From the NCBI GenBank assembly GCA_036873755.1, contig JAVTVY010019546.1, positions 1 to 64,000 on the forward strand: a DNA stretch of 64,000 nucleotides, written 5' to 3'. A program made the position numbers and the translations under genes. This stretch comes from Hanleya hanleyi (Eukaryota > Mollusca > Polyplacophora > Lepidopleurida > Hanleyidae). The notes beneath the pieces are model-generated. The model was not told the origin of the DNA. It searched no databases and saw nothing but the letters and a program-made list of their open reading frames with translations. This document shows, piece by piece, positions 1 to 8,917 of this stretch; position 1 is the first letter of the stretch, and the number at the start of each line of letters is the position of its first letter.

Positions 1-512
1 CTCCCTTGTTGTAGTGGCCACATTTGAGAATACCCTGCTATCCGGTAAATGATAGTTGACAACGGCAACTGGTGATCGTCTCTCTTGTTTTAGTGGCCAT
101 ATTTAAGCATACCCTGCTATCCGGAAAATGATAGCTGACAATGGCAACTGGTGATCGTCTCCCTTGTTGTAGTGGCCACATTTGAGAATACCCTGCTATC
201 CGGTAAATGATAGTTGACAACGGCAACTGGTGATCGTCTCTCTTGTTTTAGTGGCCATATTTAAGCATACCCTGCTATCCGGAAAATGATAGCTGACAAT
301 GGCAACTGGTGATCGTCTCTCCTGCTGTAGTGGCCATATTTGAGCATACCCTGCTATCCGGTAAATTATAGTTGACAATGGCAACTGCTGATCGTCTCTC
401 TTGTTGTATTCGCCATATTTGAGCATGCGCTGCTCTCCGGTAAATGATAGTCGACAATGGCAAACTAGTGATCCTAACCCTTGGCCTAGTGTCAATATGT
501 GAGCATACTCTT
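1..512. repeat. 79-bp tandem repeat, about 6.5 copies
   Basis: The phrase CCCTTG/CTCTTG recurs near 3, 82, 161, 240, 319, 398 and 478, giving a 79-bp period. Copies 1+2 (3-160) and 3+4 (161-318) appear identical over 158 bp, so the array also has a dimeric higher-order unit. The last copies are diverged. Open frames here on the minus strand are by-products of the repeat. The array runs off the left edge of the window. Confidence 0.9.
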
Positions 513-639
513 TTCATTTTCATGACGATATGTGTATATGTATGACACTCCATTCGGACTCTTGGTTGTTTTCTTCAAATCCAGTGAAGATGAGTACAAA
601 TCCTTCATTACGTCAACTGTCAACTCTCAAAGAGCGCGC

Positions 640-1678
640 AAAGGTTATTTGGGGTGTCATGTTTAAGCATTCGTGGGGGAGCGTCCGCTTGAATGGGTGT
701 GTCGCGGAAATACCCACCATCTGTGCATGCGCAGACAGAGAATATTGGGAAAATGACATTGGATTGGAGATGTACTACCCTTGCTCCTACTGCGCTGCTA
801 TTGCACAGAGTGGGGTGGACTAATGTAACGTCATCAGTGGCAGAGTATATAAATTCGTATTTAAATTCCAGATGCAGCCTTAGTAGTAGAGAAAGCTAAA
901 ACCCAGTATAGTTGCCATATGACCTTTGTGGAGAGTTTTACAGTAACGCCTTAACGCCATATCCTAACGCCTTAACGCTTTATCCTAACGCCTTAACACC
1001 CTATCTTAGCGCTTTAACGCCCATGTCAACGCCTTAACGCCTAACTGAACGCTTTAGCGCCTTAACATCATATCTTAACGTCCACCCCAGCGTCTTGACG
1101 CCGGCAATCAATCCCTTGATTTTGGTGTTTTCTTTTTCGAAATTGAAAGAGTACACAATCTCAACAACAGGAAAATTCCCATTTCTACGGCTCCGCTTTC
1201 CCCGTTTATTTCCGGGAAAAATCCTAATTTTACATGCACTCGCTATCCCATCCTGCACCTCTGGGCAGGCCACGGTCCGCTGGAGACCGATATCAGCCCA
1301 TCTAGAGCCAGTTGACAGGGGTTTTCCATATTTTATTGGTAAAGTTCGTGATCCCGGATTTATATTTTCAAGGGAAATCTTAATTATACATGCACCCACC
1401 AATTACTTGTCGGCCTTGAGAAGCGCTTCACACGGATACCCACATGACCCCGTAGGCCCAATATTGGCCCACCTCGACAACAAATTGTCCACTCCAATGC
1501 CCACAATCCCACAATTCTCTACTTGCACATGCGCAGATGGACGCTATTTCCACGACACACCAGATCAGACGGATGCTCCCACCTGATGCTTCAATATGAC
1601 ACCACACATGACCCATTCGGACCACGGATGGGCCAGCTCTAACCCAAAACGTCGAATAAAAAGGCCTTTTCTACTACT
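640..1678. repeat. inverted-repeat debris with a solo Polinton-type TIR
   Basis: Segment 1090-1678, read on the minus strand, begins AGTAGTAGA and contains the same sub-unit found in the TIRs of the large Polinton (TGCATGTA, then an AAATATAAA-type block, then a GGGAAAACCCCT-type block). Its outer part (about 1480-1640) also has a diverged inverted match at about 640-790, and another AGTAGTAGAGAAAG end-like motif lies at 882. I read this as remnants of Polinton termini without internal genes. Boundaries are approximate. Confidence 0.5.
935..1090. repeat. short minisatellite, CGCCTTAA-type units
   Basis: The words CCTTAACGCC, CCTAACGCC and TTTAACGCC recur about every 9-20 bp through this interval. 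Divergence among copies is high. No coding signal is seen. Confidence 0.7.
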
Positions 1679-2121
1679 CCCTGACTGCGCATGCATAGAT
1701 TGACACCTGAAGGCAAGTGACCCGGATGTGACCTTTGACCTGAAAGTGACCTTTCACCCAGAAATTGCCTTTGATCCGGTTGCGAACTCATCGGATGTGA
1801 CGTCAGCTCCACATATTCAGGGGCAGGCGCAACAATTATAATGAAGCGGTCCTTTCCCCACTACTGAGAAACTCAGCCTCAGTTCGCAAGAAGTTCTAAA
1901 AAATCTCCAGTGTAAATTCGTCTTAGTCCCAGCATACAAAGCTCCCAATAATATAATATTCATATGTAAATATACTATTACCAGGTGCTGGTTACCCTAC
2001 CTGGCCTGGGGTGGGAGGAGGGAGGCTACCAAACTTTCTGCACTATCTCCGGAACGACAAGAAGTGGAGAACTGAAACTCTGTGACTTTATCGTTTATCA
2101 TACTGGGATCATTTTGATCCT

Positions 2122-2555
2122 ATTTGCATGACCCCCCGAGCTGAGGATTATGGGAAAATTCAAGATGGCGACCACGTAGGGTACCAGATATTTCTTCAAA
2201 ATTTCTGCTTTTCCGAGATGAAAAATGGACAAAAACTATTTTATTTCACATCACATTAATATTTACTAATTTATCATGCAGTTTGTGCGGAGAAATTGCA
2301 TAAACAAAAAATTCGAAAAATCGACCAAAAAATGTCGTTTTTTGAAAGTGACGTCACGGTGACGTCATCGAAGCGGCCATCTTGGATTTTTCTTTGCATT
2401 TTCTGGTAGAGCTTGACCCAACGGTATGGTGTGATAAATTTCAGCCCCCTAGCTGAAGGAGTAAGAAAAATAATTAGGGGGGGGAGGGGATTTCGCCCCC
2501 CCCCCCAACCTCAGGCCAGGATACGTCCCAAAAAGCCCAGGCCAGATAGAGTTAA
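2122..2555 (+). repeat. 434-bp dispersed element, copy 1 (ATTTGCAT...GGTTAA family)
   Basis: One of three copies in the window (others 39179-39588 minus and 58836-59268 plus). Conserved ends are ATTTGCATGACCCCCCGAGC at the 5' side and CCAGGCCAGATAG...TTAA at the 3' side. Near each end lie inverted motifs, CAAGATGGCG and GGCCATCTTGG. The middle has two TGACGTCA palindromes in a row. There is no coding capacity, so it is a non-autonomous, MITE-like element of unknown class. A poly-C run interrupts it near 2500. Confidence 0.8.
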
Positions 2556-3409
2556 GGGATCGCGTATAAGCACATCATCGCCGAATACGTGTACTTACTC
2601 CCAGACAGCATCTACACTGCAAGATTTATTTAACAACCACAACACGTTTCTCAAGGTAAGAGGTATTTGTCTTCCAACCACTCATAACGATATACCGTAT
2701 GTGTACTGGACTCCCAAAATGCATAAATCACCATAAAAAGCCAGATTCATAGCTGGTTCTAGAAGCTGCACCACCAAGTTTCTTTCAACGCAGTGGATGA
2801 GGGTCCTACAGAAAATAAAAGCCTTTTGGGAAAGGTATTGAGCCACTATTTATGAGAACTCTGGCATTGAATGCATATGAATATTGAAAAACTCAAAACG
2901 TCTCATAGAAGAACTTGATGCGGAAGGACAAATACCGTACAGATATGTATTCACATGAGATTTATCGACACTATGCTACAATCCCTCTTCAGGACCTTAT
3001 TGACCATCCTAGTTCTTCAAAGGTATCGATGTTCGAGAAAACTGATCGCCGATATATTAATGTAGCCATATTAAAAAAGCCATACAGCATTCTTTAGCTC
3101 CACTACAAACAAGGGATAGCATTCATGGGATGTTTGTTCGTTTATAGAGTTGCTTGAATTTCTCATTAATAATATCTATATGAAATTTGGCAGTACAATA
3201 TATCAGCAGCATATTCCAATGAGTATGAGGTATTCCAATGAGTACTAATTGTGAACCTTTTTGGCTGACTTAAATATGTTTTCTTATGAATACAACTATA
3301 TGCTGACGCTTTCAAATGCAGACAATTTTAAAGCACGCTCCTTCTCATTCACCAAACGCTATACAGAAGATCTTCTTGCTGTGGATAATCGCTATATAAC
3401 TGGCGCAGT
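2556..3409 (+). mobile_element. RT element (Penelope-like?), 5' portion, split by the Polinton
   Basis: Broken reading frames encode the upstream part of a reverse transcriptase: a DLPYxYWxPKMHK-like stretch (2690-2735), an RFIAGS stretch (about 2745-2760), an FSTLYxTIP-like stretch (2960-2990) and an FSFTKRYxxDLLAVDN stretch up to 3400. The same segments occur in order in the better copy at 8.91-10.27 kb. Several stops and frameshifts are present. The RT reading breaks exactly at the Polinton target site (CGCAGT, 3404-3409) and resumes at 16737. Clade assignment is uncertain because no GIY-YIG domain was found. Confidence 0.75.
3404..3409. repeat. left target-site duplication CGCAGT
   Basis: The six bases CGCAGT sit directly outside the left Polinton end and again directly outside the right end (16737-16742). 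The uninterrupted RT copy at 9450-9460 reads GACGCAGTGA at the same codon position, so a single CGCAGT was the original target. Six-bp duplications are the rule for Polintons. Confidence 0.85.
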
Positions 3410-4267
3410 AATAGTATACAGTACCCTTTTCGACTCAAATTGGGTTCAGTGCGCTTGCGCGAGAAACCGAAAGTGGTGTGCGCAGGTGTTTTTGCGCATG
3501 TATGACGTCACTTTGTGGAGGTCATGGGGAGCTGTGCGCAGGAGTGTTCTGCGCAAGTGTATGACGTCACTTCCGGTCTGCGTGAATCGGGCGTGACCTG
3601 GGAATGTATTCCTCCGCGGTGATGCGGTCTGGCGGTGATGCGGTCTGCCTCAGCGGACAGAAAGTAGTCCCAAAAACGTGGGTTTTCGTGAGAATGTTCG
3701 GCAATCTTCAGGGGCGAGAGGGGCCCCTAGTGGACTGATTGGGTCGAGTGAGGTGTCAAAGTGAAGCGCTCCTCCAGGGCCATCCAGTCATGGGTGGGTA
3801 CATGTAGAATTAGGATTTGTCCCGAAAATATTTTAAAACGAAACAAGGACTTCATCCCGACAATAGGGGAAAACTTCTATCAACCTATCCCAACGGGCTA
3901 ATATCGGTCCCTGGCTTATCGGGGCCTGATGAGAGAGGTAGGGTGGGGGTGTGGGTGTATGTAAATTGAGGATTTGTCCCGAAAATATAAAAAGCGGAAT
4001 ACGGACTTTACCCCTATAATAGAGGAAAACCCCTATCAACCCTATCCCAAAGGGCTAATATCGGTCCCTGGCTTATTGGGGTCTGCCTATCAAGTCAATC
4101 GGGTGGGTGCATGTAAAATGAGGATTTGTTCCCGTAAATATAAAAAGCGGAACACGGACTTTACCCCTAAAATAGGGGAAAACTCTTATCAACCCTTCCC
4201 GCCCCGGCCCGGCCTGGCCCGGCCACAGCGCGCGCGTTATCCGGCCGCACGCGCGCGCGCGCTCGGG
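3410..4267 (+). repeat. Polinton left terminal inverted repeat
   Basis: The terminus reads AATAGTATACAGTA, and the right end read backwards is AGTAGTTTACAGTA. After this the arms match through CGACTCAAATTGGG, two TGACGTCA motifs, three tandem copies of a block of about 155-165 bp (about 3800-4190; each with a GGATTTGT...AATATAAAAAGCGGAA core) and a CpG-rich inner boundary of GCGCGC tracts. The three-block structure is mirrored on the right. Confidence 0.9.
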
Positions 4268-4592
4268 TTAAAGGGAAGTTTCGGAAGTGTGCACGGGCAC
4301 TATATCACATCGGGGTATATATTTCATCCAAGTATAGCGGATAGCGGTTGTCGTGAATAACAACAAGTTCAGCAATGTTTATACAGTTTATTATCCCCAA
4401 TTTTACATCATACCCAGGCTGGGTGGGCCGCCCTGGGTATGCTTAGTATGTTCACAGCAAAACAAATTGAAATATCAAACACCATGTTTTATTATTTAAC
4501 GCACCGTCACATTAGGTACAAGTGTTCATTGAGCTCAAGTCAACGATCAGCATGTAGACATAGAGAGTGTATACGGCATGTTATGCTATTCA
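4268..4592. other. gene-free Polinton interior, probable 3' flank of the polymerase remnant
   Basis: No ORF of note. A short palindrome (TACCCAGG...CCTGGGTA, 4411-4439) and AT-rich sequence lie between the TIR and the minus-strand polymerase fragment. A minus-strand transcript could end here, but I see no certain poly(A) signal. Confidence 0.4.
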
Positions 4593-5577
4593 TCAGTGCA
4601 CGGGTGACGCATTCAGCCGATGGGGGTGGTCGGTCAGCTTGATAACGAAGAACGTAACATTGGTGACGCTCTCTACGACCCATCGTGTGTTGGGGCGTTG
4701 ACGTTGTGCCCATCTCAGGGGATCCACGGTGTCCAGTTTCTTCAGCATCGTCTCTATCGGCGCCCGGTTAATGATGGTGAACGGCTGGTCAAACACATGG
4801 CTGTTATTACTGGCATAATAATACCGTAAATGGTCCGTCTCTTTGTGTCGTAAGATGTACCCGAAAACGACATTCGATTTGAAGACCGTAGCTTGGTCAT
4901 TGAAGATGGCTTCCACGTAGCTGCGTAGACGGGCGAGGTCGGTCAGTGGGAAATTGTAGATATCTGGAATAGGGCGATCACGGTGAAAACAGTGCCGTAT
5001 CATTGGCCATTGGCGCCGATAGATGTCACTCACGGGATGGGCGTCCTGTAACAAGTCGCTAGGAACATCCACTGCATCTTCCAGAAAATGTTTGATGTCG
5101 CCAGGCGTATGACTGGCAACAGTAATGCTAGGGACTGGCTGGATATTTAGGCTCTTCTGAACTGTGGGTATAGGGTATAGGGCTTTCTGTGATCGCATCA
5201 CCAGTGGCATTTGTCTCCCCGGGCTCATCTTCACTGGGTCTGACCCTCCTGGGTGCCCCTTTAGTGGGAAGTTGTCGCCCAAACCGTAGAGACGGGGTAT
5301 GAATCAAACGTTGGTGCTGTCTTAGCTGACTGGGTTGTTTGAAGAGTTGACCACAATCGTTACATTGTTCCGTCGTCCTCTCGCGGAATGAGCGTTCGTG
5401 GCGCAGTAAGTGATCCTCCCGATTGAATGACCGTGCGCAGGTTATACAAGTATACCGTGCATCGTTGTGAGTGGAGGCCTCGTGGCGTCGTAAATTATCT
5501 AGGCGAGTAAACTGCTTCTGGGAAGTTGTGCAAGTGAACATCTTGGTGGTTGACAGAGTGTCGGATGAAACGGCCAA
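4593..5577 (-). pseudogene. Polinton DNA polymerase gene, N-terminal zinc-finger part only
   Basis: Two overlapping minus-strand frames (5577-5128 and 5282-4593) read as one interrupted gene. The first has three C2H2 finger-like units; only the third (CNDC...HQRLIH) is complete, the first lacks its second Cys and the second its last His. The second frame has the Polinton-specific segment preceding the polymerase (RQWPMIRHCF, then FKSNVVFGYILRHKET, RYYYASNNSHVF, then NTRWVVESVTNVTFFV). Reading stops at 4593, about 330 bp from the TIR. No exonuclease or polymerase motif follows, so the protein-primed PolB catalytic region is deleted. The join between the frames needs a shift near 5200. Confidence 0.75.
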
Positions 5578-6079
5578 GCCGCTTCCCTATTATAGCACGC
5601 TTGCTGATGATCTATTTTTAGCACACTCAGTTCATCTACCTCCAACTCAAGGACCGAGATGTACTGGTGTACGACTGAGCCGCATTGTCCGCGCGTGCGC
5701 GCGTTTGTGTGCGTGTGTGTGTGTGTGTGTATGTGTGTGGGCAGTGGATTTTACACCCGGGACCTTGTAAACATCCGGGTTTCCCAGTGGGTTTTTCCCG
5801 TCGTTCCTCCGTCTTCCATCCGGGTACTGTGGTTTTACATCCGGGTCCTCATCTTACATCCAGGTTTTTCCATGTTTACTCTCACGTGACCGGAAATGAC
5901 CTTTAAACGCTGACATGGGCTTCAACTTTTAAACTTTTAAACTTTTAACCTTTAACATCCGCGTGATGGAGGGGCTAATAAAAGGATTGACCTGTAATCT
6001 TTGTTGTTGTTGCTCTCTTTTTGGACTAACCAATCAGAATAGTACGTATCACGGACTACACCCGTAGAGCTACGTATAG
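5578..6079. other. Polinton intergenic spacer with (GT)n microsatellite
   Basis: The spacer lies between the minus-strand polymerase remnant and the first plus-strand gene, so it should hold divergent promoters. A GT/GC repeat occupies about 5690-5742 and a run of TTTAAAC/TTTTAACC words 5925-5958. No clear coding sequence. Confidence 0.5.
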
Positions 6080-6179
6080 GTGCGCATGTATGACATGGTC
6101 AATAAAACACGTCCCTCTGGATCCCACACCCTCATTCATGCGACCGTGGTTAATTCAGTAACGAGCATTGGTTCGGTCC

Positions 6180-6405
6180 ATGTTTGCAGATGGCGACGAC
6201 AGCGAGGGGCGACGCCAGATCCTGAAAGAGTTCACAGTAGCGGTCCTCGACAGAGTGCACTCGATGGAGATGTGTGATATCACTCACCACTACTGGACTA
6301 TGACAGCCATCCTTGATGCCCGGACTATGGACCACGAACGCTCACGCCGGAACCAGCGACGACTCGTTGGCCTAGTAATGGTCTTTGCCCTATTGACCCT
6401 GATTA
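6180..6405 (+). CDS. unrecognised Polinton small ORF with one membrane segment
   Basis: The ATG at 6180 opens a frame that begins MFADGDDSEGRRQIL and runs to a hydrophobic stretch (RRLVGLVMVFALLTLIT, about 6360-6410) suited to a single transmembrane helix. Beyond about 6404 the frame runs out of register into the PC4-like gene, so the real end is unclear; the frame itself closes at 6530. I do not recognise the protein. It lies directly before the PC4-like genes on the same strand. Confidence 0.35.
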
Positions 6406-6997
6406 CGTCTATGAAGATAAAGTCACCATCGTTGAAGACCGTGGAGATGTTTGCTGGTCGCGCGCTGAGACCGTATCGAATACGTTTACGCTACACCGTG
6501 ACGACTGGACCAAATTTAAACGGGTGTTAAGCGTTGAGCGTTGAGGTTACGTCTATGAAGATAAAGTCACCATCGTTGAAGACCGTGGAGATGTTTGCTG
6601 ATGGCGCGCTGAGACCGTATCGAATACGTTTACGCTACACCGTGACGACTGGACCAAATTTAAACGGGTGTTAAGCGTTGAGCTCGACGAAAACCTCATC
6701 CAGATAGGCAATGCAATCTACGTACACCGTGGACCCTTCTTGCCACGCCTGGGCCGTTACCAGGACCATACGCGAGGCTTCACCCTAGACCCCGATCTGT
6801 GGACAGCCTTCGATAAAGTGGTGCCTATCATGGACCAGCTGTTTTCACCGGACGAGCGGTCCGCTGTTCAGTTGGGCTGGGCTCGTGCCCTGAGTGAAGC
6901 GGCGGCAGAACCCAATGAACAAATTACCAAACCTAGCAATGAAGCGGAGGCAGACGACGATGCCATTGATTATCCGGCTAGACTGTCAGCTCAGTGA
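6403..6997 (+). pseudogene. PC4-like Polinton protein, copy 1 (internal duplication)
   Basis: The reading runs DYVYEDKVTIVEDRGDVC, then DDWTKFKRVLS, YVHRGPFLPRLGRY, FTLDPDLWTAFDKV and MDQLFSPDERS, ending in an acidic tail at 6997. The half FTLxPxLW...D resembles the C-terminal strand-helix of the single-stranded-DNA-binding PC4/p15 family, hence the tentative name. An almost perfect 140-bp tandem duplication (about 6404-6542 and 6545-6683) repeats the N-terminal half and shifts the frame, so the gene is broken. Paralogues are at 7089-7497 and 19194-19581. Confidence 0.5.
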
Positions 6998-7043
6998 CAT
7001 GACCACCCGATCCGTTGATCTCACGTCATAAATTTTTTCTCTC

Positions 7044-7051
7044 TATAAATA
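7044..7051 (+). promoter_or_regulatory. TATA-box-like TATAAATA
   Basis: It lies 38 bp before the ATG at 7089 of the second PC4-like gene, inside an otherwise non-coding gap after the stop at 6997. A similar TATAAAAG lies before the paralogue at 19194. Confidence 0.5.
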
Positions 7052-7088
7052 CGAGAGAGTCAAATCTGGTACCATTTACGTACTGACC

Positions 7089-7497
7089 ATGACGGAGCAT
7101 AGTTCTCAGCTTGACCCCCGAGGTCTTCCTGCACGTCTATGCAGATACGGTTGATATCATGGGGGAGGTGGGAGACATCTGTGATGCTGACCCTACACAA
7201 CCGTGCCCGGCTAACATTCGTCTGTCCCGGGAGGGCTGGACCAAATTCAAACGGGTGTTGTCTGGTGAACTGGACGGCAACCTCATCCACTTGTGTCACG
7301 ATGTGTACATCCGACGCGGTCCCTTCTTTCCTCAATTGGCTCGGCTAGATGGGGGTACAGTGCATTTTACCCTTCACCCTGTTCTATGGTCTGCATTGGA
7401 AGATGCCGTGACAGATGTGGATCAAGTGCTTACGGAGGAAGAGCGGTCATCAAACGAGTTGGACTGGTCATTTACCATGCGTAATATGCTGGCATAA
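7089..7497 (+). pseudogene. PC4-like Polinton protein, copy 2
   Basis: The ATG at 7089 is followed after seven codons by a one-base frame change near 7110. From there the frame is open to 7497: LTPEVFLHVYADTVDIMGEV, IRLSREGWTKFKRVLSGE, YIRRGPFFPQLARLD, FTLHPVLWSALEDAV, VDQVLTEEER. This is the best-preserved of three family members. The conserved pattern is GWxxFKRVLSGEL, a Y-x-RGPFxPxL turn, then an FTLxPxLW helix with following acidic D/E residues. Function is inferred only (ssDNA binding or transcription cofactor). A TATA box precedes it. Confidence 0.5.
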
Positions 7498-7587
7498 GCC
7501 AAAGAAGAAAATCAGAAAGAAACTTCGGCCCAAGATATATCCGTTATAAATAAACGATACAGCCAGGGTCCATCATTATTTGTCACC

Positions 7588-8650
7588 ATGAAGTGTTGGG
7601 AGAAGGTGTTGGATAACTTATACTACAGTCCCGACAGTCCCGCGGGCAATAGTGCATTGTCGGTTCTCTATCGAGCGGCCAAGCTCTAGGGGATACAACG
7701 TGCCCATGTCCGAGATTGGTTAAAAAAAAGACACCTATACCTTACATCGATCTGTCCGTCGCCATTTTCTACGGAACCGGGTCATCGTGGGAGGACTAGA
7801 TGCCCAATAGCAAGCGGATTTGGTCGATATGAGCGCCTTTGCCAAACACAACGATGGGAATCGATATATCTTGACGTGCATTGATATCCTGTCAAAGTAT
7901 GTGTGGGTGGTACCCATCCGGACGAAAACGGGGGCGAATCTTATAGCGGCGTTCAAGGACATCTTCAAGACCGGGCGCAAACCCTTGTATTTGGAAACCG
8001 ACGAAGGCACGGAATTCCTCAACAGACCGTTATAACAGTTTCTGAAAGGCCAGAATGTGTTTTTCTTCCATACGTACAACGAGACCAAGGATTCCGTTGT
8101 GGAAAGGTTCAACAGGACATTCAAATGCCGCATGTATAAATATTTCACCGATAAAAATACAAGGCGGTACATCGATGTTCTCCCGAAACTTTTGAGTGGT
8201 TACAATCGAGCCTATCACCGGAGTATAGAGAGAGCCCCCATTATCGTGACCCAACGCAATGAAGCCCAAGTCCGGCGTGTCTTGTACCCCAGGCAATCGC
8301 AGCGAACGCCGAAGGAGGTGTTCAAGGTCGGGGACCCTGTACGGATCCGTAAAGTCAAAGGTCAATTTGAGAAAAGTTACTTGCTCAACTGGAGCGATGA
8401 GCACTCCCTGATTAAACGGCGCCTACCCCGACAGCAGCGAATCTATGAACTGGAAGATCTTCAAGGGGAACCGTTGCTAGGGACGTTTTACGAGACGGAA
8501 GTACAGCCTGTCATAAAAACACAGCAAGACTACTACACGGTGGAGCAGATTTTGAAAACGGAACGTCGACGTGGCAAACTGTTTCATTTCGTCAAGTGGC
8601 AAGGCTGGCCGAGATCCTTCAATTCCTGGGTCGCGGCCAACCAGGCGTAA
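7588..8650 (+). pseudogene. Polinton integrase (RVE superfamily) with C-terminal chromodomain
   Basis: The start codon at 7588 opens a frame stopped at 7687; reading resumes in another frame past an A8 run near 7723-7730. That frame has stops at 7808-7810 and 8033-8035 and is otherwise continuous to 8650. The DDE residues are all visible: QADLVDM (about 7814-7832), ETDEGTEFLN (about 8000-8027) and VVERFNRTFKCRMY (about 8095-8137). The linker PKEVFKVGDPVRIRKVKGQF is the SH3-like part, and the end (YYTVEQILKTERRRG...VKWQGWP...W) is a chromodomain. It would insert the element, giving 6-bp duplications. Position and strand match the usual Polinton order. Confidence 0.9.
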
Positions 8651-8707
8651 CGACTATAAACCCAGACCACTACCGTCATCCTTCATTCCACGTTCGACCA
8701 CGGTCCT

Positions 8708-8917
8708 ATGGACAAACAGCAGCTGCCTCTGAACACAGCGTCTCCCAAAACGCGCAAAGCGCAAGTGGGCTTTGTGGTGATATTGCTAACCCTGCTGAGT
8801 GTGTTGTACGGAGGTGTGTTTTACGACGTCGCCTATCTCAGCACTCTACTTAACCAACCTAGAACTCCAGCTGTGAGTGGCAGTCAAACCAGTCTTCTTT
8901 TGCGCTACTATTTCTAA
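8708..8917 (+). CDS. small membrane protein of the Polinton
   Basis: The 69-residue ORF has a basic/polar N-terminus and one clear membrane helix (GFVVILLTLLSVLYGGVFYDV, residues about 21-41). It sits 58 bp downstream of the integrase. Its last codons run into the nested RT element, so the natural C-terminus is unknown. I do not recognise a named family. Confidence 0.4.
   Translation: MDKQQLPLNTASPKTRKAQVGFVVILLTLLSVLYGGVFYDVAYLSTLLNQPRTPAVSGSQTSLLLRYYF

Noticed and set aside
5659..5906. Valine/cysteine-rich ORFs around 5.7 kb
   Set aside because: They are frames through a (GT)n microsatellite in a spacer.
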